Assembly (NCBI GenBank): GCA_963706515.1
Contig: CAVPMW010000021.1
Span: 1-62,497 of the forward strand
Length of the DNA: 62,497 nt
DNA from: CAVPMW01 sp963706515
Lineage (GTDB): Bacteria > Chloroflexota > Anaerolineae > Anaerolineales > UBA4823
Direction: 5' to 3'
The translations under genes were made by a program, and so were the position numbers. Under the pieces are notes generated by a model. It did not search any database. It was not told the DNA's origin and was given only the letters and a program-made list of their open reading frames with translations. Positions 27,708 to 38,908 of this stretch are shown one piece after another. Each line of letters begins with the position of its first letter. The stretch's first letter is position 1.

Positions 27708-28871
27708 GCCGCATCTCCCCGGCGGGCGGTGATATTCTCAAATGCCCGGTTCTCTGCAATCATCTTAATTGCATCGCGCGTCTCGTCAGATTCGTTCAAC
27801 AGCTCGATGAACGTCTCACGGTCGAGCGCAACCAATTCGACCGGCGCATCGGCAATCGCGTGGGCGGTGGCAATGTTCTCCCCACCGCGGGTAAGCTCCA
27901 CTTCGCCAAAATATTCGCCCACTCCCGGACGGAAAACGACAACGTCGCTCCCGTTAGGTCGCTTTAGAGCAAGTTCTGCCCGTCCTTTGGTGATGATGTA
28001 GAACCTGTCCGCCTGCGCTCCTTCCTGGATGATGGTCGCCCCCGGCTCAAAAGTCAGCCTTTCGATACGGTGAGTGGCGAACAGCATTTGCTGGTGGGTC
28101 AGCAGGGGCAGAGCGCGCGCAATGTACTCGTTCACGATCTCCCCATCCGCGATGAGCAGCGTCCGGGAAGCGCGCCGCGCCAGGCTCGAAATCGTGGGTC
28201 ACCATGATGACCGTTTTACCTTCCTTCACCAGGTTATTGAAGATGTCAAAGATCACCCCTGCCGTCTTCGAATCCAGGTTGCCTGTGGGCTCGTCTGCCA
28301 GGATGATAGGCGGGTTGTTCGCCAGGGCGCGGGCAATAGCTACCCGCTGCTGCTGCCCACCAGAGATTGCGGTCGGCAGCTTATTGGCGTGATCCTCCAT
28401 CTCGAGCATCGACAGCAGCTCCATGGCGCGCACTTTCCGCTCGCGCGGCGCGTACATTTTGCAGAAATCCATCGGGAGCATGACGTTCTCCACCAGGGTC
28501 AAAGTGGGCAGAAGCTGGAAGAACTGAAAGACGATCCCCAGGTGCTTGCCGCGCCAGATCGCCAGCTTATTTTCATTCAATTTATGGACTGCCACTTCTT
28601 CTACATAAACTTCCCCGGTCGTGGGCCGGTCGATACCCGTGATCATATTTACCAGGGTGGTTTTTCCGCTGCCCGATTTACCGATAACACCGATGAATTC
28701 TCCGGGAAAAAAGATGGCATCGATCCCTTTCAGGACGGTGAAATCACCCGCGGCAGTCGAAAATGTCTTGGTGATCTGGCGCAGCTGGATGACAGGGGTT
28801 TTGCCGTTGCTGCCTGCGCTTGTCGATTGTAGAGAAGTGCTCGAATTAAGATTGGTCGCAGGTGAATCCAT
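27704..28871 (-). CDS. ABC transporter ATPase fused to a C-terminal cyclic-nucleotide-binding domain, one frameshift
   Basis: Residues about 25-235 form a MacB/LolD-type ATPase: Walker A GKSGSGKTTL, Q-loop FQFFQLLPTL, signature ISGGQQQRVAIARAL, Walker B ILADEPTG and switch His in VTHD. One extra C near 28187 (GAGCCTGG) breaks the frame; without it the protein reads LLIADGEIVNEYIARALPLL and continues into a cNMP-binding domain (IERLTFEPGATIIQEGAQAD, FYIITKGRAEL, GVGEYFGEVEL). The short GEYFGE motif is the phosphate-binding cassette region. The merged length is about 389 residues. The ATPase overlaps the FtsX permease gene by four bases. The arrangement suggests transport gated by a cyclic nucleotide or a related ligand; ligand and effect are not known. 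Confidence 0.82.
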
Positions 28872-29084
28872 AATATCCTTCCAGGCAAATAGCTATAGCT
28901 CGTAAAATTATAAATTCCAAATTGGGGGGTTCTTCTCCGGGAAAACTGCGTTAAGCTATTTTGATATGTACTCCTGAATTCATCAAAAACTATCGACCGA
29001 TTCTAACTCCAATTTTAATAGTTGCACATTAATATAATACGTCACCGGAGAAATGACGTCTCGATCTCAATCAGATAACCGAGC

Positions 29085-30087
29085 TTATACATTCGGCAGG
29101 CTGCGCCGGATCAGACCGTACATTGCAAACCCTCTGGAGGCTCCTTCTGCAGTGCAGGTAGCAGAGTTATCGACGAGATAAGCAGGGACTCCCAGCTCTT
29201 TGGTCAGCAGCTTGTCGATGCCGCGCAGAAGTGCCCCGCCGCCAGTCAAAGCCACACCCCGGTCGATGATATCCGAGACGAGCTCTGGGGGAGTTTTTTC
29301 CAGCACGCGCCGGGCTGTTTCGACGACGTCTCTCAGGGGTTCTTGCAGCGCCTCGACCACCTCACCGGTGGTCAGGTTGATCGGTCTGGGCAGTCCGCTC
29401 ACCTGGTCTTGCCCCTGCAGCTCCATGCTCTGCTCTTCCTCCTGCGGAACAGCCGCGCCGATGCGGATCTTGAGCTGCTCGGCAGTAAGCTGACCGATGA
29501 TGATCCCGTATTTTTTACGCACGTAGCTGACAATCGCCTCATCCAGCGCCATACCACCGGCGCGCATCGTCTCGGCAGTTACAATTCCATACATGGCGAG
29601 CACTGCCACCTGGGTAGCGCCGCCGCCTAACGAGATCAGCATATTCCCGGATGGGGTATTGATCGGCAGGTCGATGCCTATCGCAGCCGCCAGCGGCTGT
29701 GGGATCAAGAATACCTCCCGCCCACCCGCCTGCAGGGTCGCTTCGTGGACAGCCCGGCTCTCCACGCTGGTCACCCCGAACGGCACGGTAATCATCACCC
29801 GCGGGCGAGAACACGCGGCCGCTGATTTTCCTCAATAATGCCTGGATCAGGTACTCAGTGACTTCGTAATCGGCGATGACCCCATTCATTAAGGGACGAG
29901 AAACCTCGATCGTGTCGGGCACCTTGCCGAACATGTCCTGAGCTTCTTGCCCCCAGGCGACCATTTTTTGCTCTTCGACGACGATGGCTGCAACGGTGGG
30001 CTCTTCGAGCAGCACCTGGTTTCCGGCGACCACCCGGATGAACATGGTCCCCAGGTCAATACCCAGCTCCTTGGAAAAAAGCGCCAT
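29085..30087 (-). CDS. mreB: MreB/rod-shape-determining actin-like protein, one frameshift
   Basis: This is a bacterial actin homologue that organises cell-wall growth under the membrane. The first part has FSKELGIDLGTMFIRVVAG (phosphate 1), VAAIVVEEQKMVAWGQEA and RPLMNGVIADYEVTEYLIQA. The second part has MITVPFGVTSVESRAVHEA, GNMLISLGGGATQVAVLAMY (phosphate 2), VSDIIDRGVALTGGGALLRG (adenosine motif) and ends EGASRGFAMYGLIRRS. A missing base near 29810 explains the break between the halves. Merged length is about 334 residues, normal for MreB. It starts six bases after atpC, so it is likely expressed with the F1 genes. Whether it is the main MreB or a paralogue is not visible. Confidence 0.85.
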
Positions 30088-30093
30088 TGTTGA

Positions 30094-30549
30094 TCAGTTG
30101 TCTTTCTTATCGCCGGGGAATGAACCTGCGCCACGGGAGCTATGCCGGTATTTCTGAGCAGCCTCCAGGCGCAAGTTGGACCGCCGCAAGGCGGCTTCCA
30201 TTGCCAGGTATGAATCGGTATCCGGAGGGGGTCCTTCTTTCAACAGCTCTTCCGCCCGTCCCTTCGCCGCCTCTGCCCGGGCGATGTCGATCTCGAGCAC
30301 GTTTTCAGCTGCATCCGCCAGCACAGTAACGATTTCAGGCTGGATCTCTGCTAACCCGCCGGCAATCGTGAAATACTCATCACGCCCTTGCACGCGCACT
30401 TTACAGATACCCAGGCGGAGAGTCGTCAGCAGAGGCGCATGGTTCGGCAGGATGCCCATTTCGCCCTCCTCCCCGGGCAAAACGACGATATCGGCATCCC
30501 CTTCAAATACCATGCGGTCCTGAGAAACGATCTCACAGCGGATTGGCAT
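30094..30549 (-). CDS. atpC: F1 ATP synthase epsilon subunit
   Basis: This 151-residue subunit of the central stalk regulates and couples the F1 motor. The N-terminal beta-sandwich contains IVSQDRMVFEGDADIVVLPG and GEMGILPNHAPLLTTL, the epsilon signature. The C-terminal helical hairpin contains DIARAEAAKGRAEELLKEG and LRRSNLRLEAAQKYR. Length is slightly longer than the common 130-140 residues because of a polar tail. It lies 24 bases after atpD and six bases before the mreB-like gene. Confidence 0.94.
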   Translation of the reverse strand: MPIRCEIVSQDRMVFEGDADIVVLPGEEGEMGILPNHAPLLTTLRLGICKVRVQGRDEYFTIAGGLAEIQPEIVTVLADAAENVLEIDIARAEAAKGRAEELLKEGPPPDTDSYLAMEAALRRSNLRLEAAQKYRHSSRGAGSFPGDKKDN

Positions 30550-30572
30550 TCAAACAACCTTTCTTCCTATGG

Positions 30573-31974
30573 TCAAGCGTTCACCTGAGCAGCTTTTTCA
30601 GCTACTTCTTCGATCGTCCCGACCATCATGAAAGCCTGCTCGGGCAAGTCATCGTGTTTGCCGTCCAGGATTTCCCTGAAACCGCGCACCGTCTCTCGCA
30701 GCGGCACATAGCGCCCATCGCGCCCGGTAAATTGCTGGGCAACGAAGAACGGTTGCGAGAAGAATCGCTCGATCTTCCGCGCCCGGGAGACGATCAGCTT
30801 GTCATCTTCGCTCAATTCATCGACGCCCAGGATGGCAATGATGTCCTGCAGGTCTTTATAACGCTGCAGGATGCGCTGCACCTCGCGGGCGGTCGTGTAG
30901 TGCTCATCACCGACGATATTGGGGTCGAGGATGCGAGAGGTCGAAGTCAGCGGATCTACTGCCGGGTAGATGCCTTTCTCAGATGATAGCCCGCTCCAGA
31001 GCAATCGTGGCATCCAGGTGGGTAAAGGTCGCCACCGGCGCCGGGTCGGAGTAATCGTCCGCGGGGACGTAGACAGCCTGCATGGAGGTGATGGAGCCGG
31101 TGCGGGTTGAGGTGATGCGCTCCTGCAGCTCGCCCATCTCGGTCGCCAGGGTGGGCTGGTAGCCCACTGCGGAGGGCATCCGCCCAAGCAGCGCGGATAC
31201 TTCAGAGCCAGACATGGAGAAGCGGAAGATATTGTCGATAAACAGCAAGACATCCCTGCCCGTGATCGCGGAAATATTCCGCCATAGACAGAGCTGAAAG
31301 AGCCACACGCAAGCGCACTCCCGGAGGCTCATTCATCTGCCCGTAGACCATCACGGTATCTTTCATCACACCCGATTCGAGCATTTCCCGGTAGAGCTGC
31401 GTGCCTTCCCGGGTGCGCTCGCCCACGCCAGCAAAGACCGAATTCCCCTGGTGGACCGTGGCGATCGAGCGGATCAGCTCCATAATAATGACCGTCTTAC
31501 CCACGCCTGCACCGCCGAAAATGCCGGTTTTCCCGCCCTTGGTGAAAGGAGCGATCAAATCGATCACTTTGATCCCGGTCTCAAAGACTTCCACGTGGGT
31601 GGATTGTTCTACGAAAGCTGGCGCAGCCCGGTGGATCGGGTAATATGCTCTGGCTGCGACCGGTCCCAGGTTGTCTACCGGACGCCCCAGGACATTGAAC
31701 ACCCGCCCCAGCGTCTCCGGTCCGACCGGGACGCTGATCGGCGCGCCAGTCGCATAAGCGGGCTTGCCGCGCTGCAGCCCATCGGTTGAATCCATCGCAA
31801 CGGTACGCACCCAGTTATTGCCCAGGTGCTTCTGCACTTCCAGGATCGAGCGGCTCTGCGTCGTCACGCGGCACCTCGATCGCTTCGAAGATTTGCGGAA
31901 GATACTCCGGTGGAAACTCCACATCGACAACACCACCGGTTACTTGGACAATTCTGCCCTGCTACTCTCGCCAT
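30573..31974 (-). CDS. atpD: F1 ATP synthase beta subunit, at least four frameshifts
   Basis: This is the catalytic subunit of F1. Joined fragments give GRIVQVTGGVVDVEFPPEYL, EVQKHLGNNWVRTVAMDSTD, Walker A GGAGVGKTVIIMELI, Walker B region DVLLFIDNIFRFSMSGSEVS, the catalytic-loop AGVGERTREG and the C-terminal GIYPAVDPLTSTSRIL and DLPEQAFMMVGTIEEVAEKA. Breaks need extra bases near 31957, 31865, 31260 and 30985. Such a gene should be single and essential, so I take the breaks as sequence error. The ATG at 31972-31974 follows GGAGG. Restored length is about 465 residues. Confidence 0.9.
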
Positions 31975-32016
31975 GCAATTACCTCCGCTGTAATTATCCG
32001 CTAAACGAATTATTCT

Positions 32017-32912
32017 TCAATCTATTGCCAACGCTTCTGCTCCGCCAGCGATATCCAGCATCTCATTGGTAATACTCTGCTGGCGGACTTTGTTATACTC
32101 CAATTGCAGAGCTCCCACCAGGTCTGATTGCGCTGTCGGTCGCGTTCTTCATCGCCACCATGCGCGCGGCGTGCTCGCTCGCCAGCGATTCCAGGATCGC
32201 CTGATAGACCTGCAGAGCGGTGAAGCGTGGGATGATTTCGTCCAGTATCGCCATCTCGCCCGGCTCATAGATATAGGTGGGTGCCATTCCCCGTTCTGCA
32301 GGGCGCAGGTCGTAGACCCGGCCCTCACCCTGTGTCAACTTCCAGAGGGAGCAGTTTTTTTCGGACCGGTCGTTGGGTGACCATATTTATAAAGTTCGTA
32401 TAGACCAGATAAACTTCATCGGCATTGCCCGCCAGGAATTCATCTACCGCCAGGCGCCCGATGGCAGACACATCGGCGAAAGTGGGAGCTGCCGGCAGGT
32501 TGCTGAACTCAGCGAGGATCGTTTTGCGCCGCCGGAAGAGCAGATCACGTCCCTTGCGCCCCACAGCAACGTAGCGCACGGGCACAGGCGATGAATCGAA
32601 TTGTTGGAATGTAAAGCGCACAATATTGGAGTTATACGCGCCAGCCAGCCCCCGGTCGCCTGTGATCAGCACGACCAGTATCGAGCGGATATTCTGGCGT
32701 TCCACCAATAAAGGATGAAGCTGCTCCCTGCCCGGCTGCATGGCAATGTGAGTGAGCACCTGCCAGGCTTTGGAAGCGTACGGGCGGGTGCTCAGCATCG
32801 CCTCCATTGCCTTGCGCACGTTGCTGGCGCTGACCGCCTGCAGGGCGCGGGTAACCTGTGAAATATTCTTTACGCTGCGGATGCGCAGGCGCATCTCTCG
32901 GGTATTCGCCAT
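32017..32912 (-). CDS. atpG: F1 ATP synthase gamma subunit, two frameshifts
   Basis: This rotor subunit links the ring to the catalytic hexamer. It opens TREMRLRIRSVKNISQVTRA, the family start, followed by LVVLITGDRGLAGAYNSNIV. Extra bases near 32337 and 32123 shift the frame; the corrected close is LVGALQLEYNKVRQQSITNE and MLDIAGGAEALAID, matching the conserved C-terminal helix that inserts into the alpha-beta ring. The middle part holds GEMAILDEIIPRFTALQVYQ and SLASEHAARMVAMKNATDSA. Restored length is about 297 residues. The gene lies between atpA (41 bases upstream) and atpD. Confidence 0.9.
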
Positions 32913-32952
32913 GCTTGCTTATGCTCCCTGCATTAAAAGATCCTGCACAGGC

Positions 32953-34605
<1,653 letters not shown>

Positions 34606-34635
34606 TTTTCCTCCGCGTATTTCAGTCTAAGAACC

Positions 34636-34749
34636 ATAGGACTTACGCAGTTCATAAAGGAATTACCAAAAATTGGGTGTAGGGCAGGTGTCGCGCCACC
34701 TACACCCATATTTTCGGACTATTTCTCATTCAACTGCGTAGCTCCTATA
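34636..34749. repeat. Family B MITE-like repeat (copy B2)
   Basis: The ends ATAGGACTTACGCAGTTCAT and CAACTGCGTAGCTCCTAT are near-complementary. The inner stem reads TTGGGTGTAGGGCAGGTGT paired with its near complement, next to CAAAAA and TTTTCGG feet. It separates atpA from the M42 peptidase gene. Confidence 0.85.
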
Positions 34750-34758
34750 CATAATAAA

Positions 34759-35829
34759 TTAAGCAGTAAGGCTGGCGACGGTATCTTTGTCCAGGCGCAT
34801 GACGATGCCGGTTACCAGGCGCACAGCCCGTTCATAATCGTCTCGGTGCAGGATAGCGCTGTGGGAATGGATGTGCCGGGCAGCCACACCGATGACCAGG
34901 GTAGGCACGCCCGTCCCGTGCAGGTGGATCACTGAGCCGTCGGTCGCCCCGCCCTCCAGGTAAGAAACCTGAGTTGGGATTTCCAGCTCCTGCGCTACCC
35001 GGTAAGCCAGGTCGCGCAGCTTGAGATTGGGGATCATCCGTGCATCGAAGATTACCACCGTGGGTCCGCCGCCCAGCTTGACGCTGGATTCTTCCGGCTG
35101 GATGCCGGGCACATCGCCGGCGATATCCGATTCCAGCACGAGCGCCACGTCCGGATCGACGAGGCGCACGCTGGTGGTTGCCCCGCGCGGCCCGACCTCT
35201 TCCATTGTCGTGGCTACGGCATAGACCGAATTAGGCGGTCGTTTTGCCTGCAGCTCGCGCAGGACGGAGACCGAGAGGGCAACCCCCACCCGGTCGTCGA
35301 ACGCTTTCGATAGATAAGTCTTCCCACCGGCTAAGGGGATAAAATCCGCGCGGGGGTACACCGGGTCGCCTGGCTTGACGCCTGCACTCTCCACATCCGC
35401 TTTGCTCGTAGCGCCGATGTCGATGTACATGTCCTTCTTTTTGACGACTTTATCGCGCTCATCCGCGTTCATCAAGTGAGGCGGTCGTGCGCCGATCACC
35501 CCGACGACTTCCCCCTGGCTGGTGCCAATCACTACCCGCTGTCCGAGCAGCACCTGGTCAAACCAGCCGCCCAGCGGGACGAATTTAAGGAAACCCGAAT
35601 CCGTGACGTATTTGACCATGAAGCCGATCTCGTCCATGTGACCGGCGAGCATCACCTTAGGGCTTTCAGCCGTACCTTCCAGCCGGCAGACCAGGCTGCC
35701 GACCTTATCCTGGGAGAGCTCACCCAGCGGCTCCATGTATTTGCGCACGACAGCCCTGACAGGGGTCTCATACCCAGGCACGCCGTAAGCCTCGGTCAGC
35801 TCCCTGAGCAGTGTTTCATTGAAATCCAT
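34759..35829 (-). CDS. M42-family metallo-aminopeptidase
   Basis: This 356-residue cytosolic peptidase belongs to the tetrahedral M42 group of binuclear zinc/cobalt aminopeptidases. Visible metal-site motifs are MLAGHMDEIGFMVKYV (His and Asp) near residue 60, the Asp in SKAFDDRVGVALSVSVLREL near residue 175, the Glu pair in TMEEVGPRGATTSV near residue 210, ALVLESDIAGDVPG and the C-terminal HSHSAILHRDDYERAVRL. Length is typical. It is transcribed towards atpA but separated by a family B repeat. Confidence 0.92.
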   Translation of the reverse strand: MDFNETLLRELTEAYGVPGYETPVRAVVRKYMEPLGELSQDKVGSLVCRLEGTAESPKVMLAGHMDEIGFMVKYVTDSGFLKFVPLGGWFDQVLLGQRVVIGTSQGEVVGVIGARPPHLMNADERDKVVKKKDMYIDIGATSKADVESAGVKPGDPVYPRADFIPLAGGKTYLSKAFDDRVGVALSVSVLRELQAKRPPNSVYAVATTMEEVGPRGATTSVRLVDPDVALVLESDIAGDVPGIQPEESSVKLGGGPTVVIFDARMIPNLKLRDLAYRVAQELEIPTQVSYLEGGATDGSVIHLHGTGVPTLVIGVAARHIHSHSAILHRDDYERAVRLVTGIVMRLDKDTVASLTA

Positions 35830-36039
35830 AGAATCTCCGTCTGTGGAACGAATTTGTTACGATCTATTCGCAAGCTCTAACCGGGAATTGACCTGAAAAA
35901 TGGCCTCCGTGGAAGACGCCAGCCCAGCACGCGCTCCATTTCCCCTGATTATCCATCAAAATGGTGCATACATGAGCAGTTATTCCGGACAAATGATACC
36001 TGAAAGCAAAAATATTGTCCAGTTATTCACAAATTCCCC

Positions 36040-36891
36040 TTACGCGCCTTCCTCCGGTGCGTGGCCCTTTCCGCCTTTCCCTAACTCCAGCGAGCGCTCG
36101 TACGCAGCCCACACCGCCCTGGAGATTGCGGTGCGGAACCCGGCTTTCTCCAGATAATACAGCGCTGCAGCAGACGTGCCGCCTGGCGAGGTAACTTCGT
36201 TGCGCAGCCGAGCCAGGTGAACGGGGTCACCGCGGCACTGGTAATAATCGACCGACCCGCGCACAGTCTGCGCCACGAGCTGCTCGGCGATCCTCCGGGG
36301 AAAACCGAGATGCACCCCGGCATCGACCATCGCTTCCATGAACAGGAACACGTACGCCGGTCCGGTGCCTGAGAGCGCTGTAGCCATATCCAGGTAATAT
36401 TCGTCTTCCATGAAGATCTCATCCCCCAGGGCAGAGAGGATCTGGCGGGCCATCTCGCGTTGGGTGGCGCTGGCAGCCGGAGAGGCGGTCCACACGGTGA
36501 TCCCTTCACCGATCTGCGCCGGGGTATTCGGCATGGAGCGCACCACGACGGGGTGCTTCAGGCCGCGGCTGATCTGCTCGATCGGCGCTCCAGCGATGAT
36601 GGAAAGCACCAATGCCTCCGGGCGGAGGGTGCCTACCATCCCGTTCATCACCAGGTTCAAGCGCTGCGGCTTGACCGAGAGCACTACCACGTCCGCCTGG
36701 CGGGATGCCTGGGAGTTCTCCGATTGGATGCGGATGCCATAACTGCTTTTCAAGTTTTCCAGGCGCTCCAGGCGGGGTCCGGCGGCGACCAGCGCTTCTG
36801 GGGCTGCCAGGTGGTTGCGGATCAGGCCCGAGATCATCGCCTCTGCCATGGCGCCCGGACCGATAAATGCGATGGTTTTATCTTCAAACAT
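36040..36891 (-). CDS. proC: Pyrroline-5-carboxylate reductase
   Basis: This 283-residue enzyme makes proline from pyrroline-5-carboxylate with NAD(P)H. The Rossmann motif reads AFIGPGAMAEAMISGLI. The C-terminal dimer domain has MPNTPAQIGEGITVW, ALSGTGPAYVFLFMEAMVDA and the family signature LRNEVTSPGGTSAAALYYLE. It begins 15 bases after the ruvA stop and follows the same strand. About 210 bases separate it from the peptidase gene; I see no gene there, only an ORF on the other strand that shadows proC. Confidence 0.94.
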   Translation of the reverse strand: MFEDKTIAFIGPGAMAEAMISGLIRNHLAAPEALVAAGPRLERLENLKSSYGIRIQSENSQASRQADVVVLSVKPQRLNLVMNGMVGTLRPEALVLSIIAGAPIEQISRGLKHPVVVRSMPNTPAQIGEGITVWTASPAASATQREMARQILSALGDEIFMEDEYYLDMATALSGTGPAYVFLFMEAMVDAGVHLGFPRRIAEQLVAQTVRGSVDYYQCRGDPVHLARLRNEVTSPGGTSAAALYYLEKAGFRTAISRAVWAAYERSLELGKGGKGHAPEEGA

Positions 36892-36906
36892 ATTAACCTC
36901 CCTTGA

Positions 36907-37485
36907 CTACCGTGAAAAATACTGCAGCGCCAGCCGCAGCCGTTCCTCTACCTCTTCCGGTGCGTCGCGCGGAATATTCTGCAGGGCAGCTTGCCCTTCT
37001 ACCACGCTGTAGCCCAACGCGGTCAGGGCTTCCAGCACCTGGCTGTCGACATCGCTCATCCCCCGCACCGGCTCCAGCCCAATATCGGGCTTGATCTTAT
37101 CCTGCAGCTGCAGCAGGATCTTTTGTGCGGTCTTTTTACCGATCCCCGGGGCGCGGCTGAACACCTCAGCCTGCTCGTGGAATACTGCCCGGCGGATTGC
37201 ATCCGGAGTGAGAGCAGACAGGATGCCCAGGGCAGAGCGCGGCCCAACCCCATTGACGGTGAGCAGCATATTGAAGTACTCACGACCTTCGGAGGTATCA
37301 AAACCGTACAGCGCCAGGAGGTCCTGGCGCATGATCAGCTGCGTGTACAGGAATGTATTCTCCCCCGCCCGCAGCCGGTCGCGCAGCGGGGCAGGCACAT
37401 ACACCTGCAGCCCAACTCCGCCAACCTCGACGACGACGTAATCGCTGCCGCATTCATCTATCCTACCGCTGACTGTCGCTATCAT
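36907..37485 (-). CDS. ruvA: Holliday junction branch-migration protein RuvA
   Basis: This 192-residue protein binds four-way DNA junctions as a tetramer and recruits RuvB. The OB-fold (IATVSGRIDECGSDYVVVEV) is followed by two helix-hairpin-helix elements (FNMLLTVNGVGPRSALGILS and FSRAPGIGKKTAQKILLQL) and a C-terminal three-helix domain (DSQVLEALTALGYSVVEGQA) that contacts RuvB. I used the ATG at 37483-37485, where the family starts (MIATVSG). No ruvB is present in the window. Confidence 0.95.
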   Translation of the reverse strand: MIATVSGRIDECGSDYVVVEVGGVGLQVYVPAPLRDRLRAGENTFLYTQLIMRQDLLALYGFDTSEGREYFNMLLTVNGVGPRSALGILSALTPDAIRRAVFHEQAEVFSRAPGIGKKTAQKILLQLQDKIKPDIGLEPVRGMSDVDSQVLEALTALGYSVVEGQAALQNIPRDAPEEVEERLRLALQYFSR

Positions 37486-37547
37486 CTTCTGCCTGCATTC
37501 TGTATAGTGAGCAAACCGCAAATAAACCATCCTTGATATTAAGAAAC

Positions 37548-38072
37548 TCATTGCGGTTTGTTAAGGTCTGGGTCATCTTGAATTTCCAGGAATAATCCGA
37601 TGCGGCTGCTGTGCAGGTGGCAGATCGCGACCGCCAATGCGTCGGCAGCGTCGTCCGGTCGGGGGATCTCGCTCAGGCCTAACAGGGTTTTCACCATCAG
37701 CTGCACCTGGCGTTTATCTGCGGCGCCGTAGCCGGCGACCGCCTGCTTGACTTCCAGCGGGGTGTACTCGCCGACCTTGAGCCCAAATTCAGCCAGGCTC
37801 AAGAGCACGACCCCGCGCGCCTGCCCGACGCTGAATGCGGTGCGTACGTTTCGCTGGAAAAATAGCTTCTCCACCGCTCCGCTGTGGGGCTGGTGGAGAA
37901 GCAAAATCTCGTTAAGTCGGCGGTGGAGCTCGAGCAGCCGCTGGGGCAGCGGGCTGCCCGCCGGAGTCAGGATCACGCCATAATCGACGACCGCCAGGCT
38001 ACCATCCTGTTCTTCCTGAATCAGACCATATCCTGTAGTGGCTAATCCCGGATCAATACCGACGACCAGCAT
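37548..38072 (-). CDS. ruvC: Holliday junction resolvase RuvC
   Basis: This 174-residue endonuclease cuts Holliday junctions symmetrically. The catalytic acidic residues are seen in VVGIDPGLATTGYGLI (Asp near residue 6), SGAVEKLFFQRNVRTA (Glu near 66), and KRQVQLMVKTLLGLSEIPRP with DDAADALAVAICHLHS (Asp pair near 140). Length is normal. It lies between yebC (18 bases upstream) and ruvA; this order is common in many bacteria and points to one transcript. Confidence 0.96.
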   Translation of the reverse strand: MLVVGIDPGLATTGYGLIQEEQDGSLAVVDYGVILTPAGSPLPQRLLELHRRLNEILLLHQPHSGAVEKLFFQRNVRTAFSVGQARGVVLLSLAEFGLKVGEYTPLEVKQAVAGYGAADKRQVQLMVKTLLGLSEIPRPDDAADALAVAICHLHSSRIGLFLEIQDDPDLNKPQ

Positions 38073-38089
38073 CGGGGCTGCCTTGGCGA

Positions 38090-38845
38090 TCAGGCTTCTT
38101 GCAGGCGCGCCATCGCCTCATCGGTGATCATCAGCGTCGTGTAAACGCTCTGGACGTCATCCAGCTCTTCCAACGCTTCAATCATCCTGAGCACCGACAG
38201 GGTCTCATCCGGTTCCAGCTCGACCTCGTTGTTCGGGATCATGCGCAGCTCAGCCTCTTCAGGCTGGATCCTGGCTGACTTGAGTGCATCCAGGATTTCC
38301 TTGAAAGCTTCCACAGGACCAACGATCTCGGTGCTTTCCTCGTAGAAATTGACGTCGTCCGCGCCGGCTTCCACGGCAAGCTCGAAAACTTTATCGTTGT
38401 CCAGGTCCTCCGTAGGGATCGAAAAGAACGCTTTACGGGTAAACTGCCAGGCTACAGCTCCAGCTTCTGACATGCTGCCGCCGTAGCGGTTCAGCACGTG
38501 CCTGATCTCGGCGACTGCCCGGTTGCGGTTGTCGGTGACGACGAAAATCATCACCGCAATACCGTGGGGGGCATAGCCTTCATAATATGCTTCTTCCAGG
38601 GTCGTGCCATCTTTGCTATCACCCGTGCCGCGCTTGATCGCCCGCTCGATGTTGTCCTTGGGCATGTTTTGAGCGCGCGCTTTTTCGATCGCCAGGGCCA
38701 GCGTTGGGTTGGATTCCGGATCGCCTCCGCCTTCACGGGCTGCCAGCACGATTTCTCGCGCCAGGCGGGTAAAAACCTGACCGCGCTTGGCATCTGCCGC
38801 GCCTTTCTTGCGCCGGATAGTTGCCCAGTGTGAATGACCTGACAT
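38090..38845 (-). CDS. yebC: YebC/PmpR/TACO1-family regulator or translation factor
   Basis: This 251-residue cytosolic protein opens with the diagnostic SGHSHWATIRRKKGAADAKR and GQVFTRLAREI. The middle holds NPTLALAIEKARAQNMPKDN and YEGYAPHGIAVMI, the C-terminal part IPNNEVEL and DVQSVYTTL. The family was first named as transcription regulators; more recent work ties it to ribosome function. It is the first gene of the yebC-ruvC-ruvA run. Confidence 0.94.
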   Translation of the reverse strand: MSGHSHWATIRRKKGAADAKRGQVFTRLAREIVLAAREGGGDPESNPTLALAIEKARAQNMPKDNIERAIKRGTGDSKDGTTLEEAYYEGYAPHGIAVMIFVVTDNRNRAVAEIRHVLNRYGGSMSEAGAVAWQFTRKAFFSIPTEDLDNDKVFELAVEAGADDVNFYEESTEIVGPVEAFKEILDALKSARIQPEEAELRMIPNNEVELEPDETLSVLRMIEALEELDDVQSVYTTLMITDEAMARLQEA

Positions 38846-38908
38846 AAACTTCTCTCCTGAATTTTGAAACGGCTAATTTTTTATCGATTAAGGTGTCGTT
38901 TCGCCAAA

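Noticed and set aside
35900..36157. 85-residue plus-strand ORF before proC
   Set aside because: Half of it is antisense to proC and the rest lacks a ribosome-binding site; it looks like chance.
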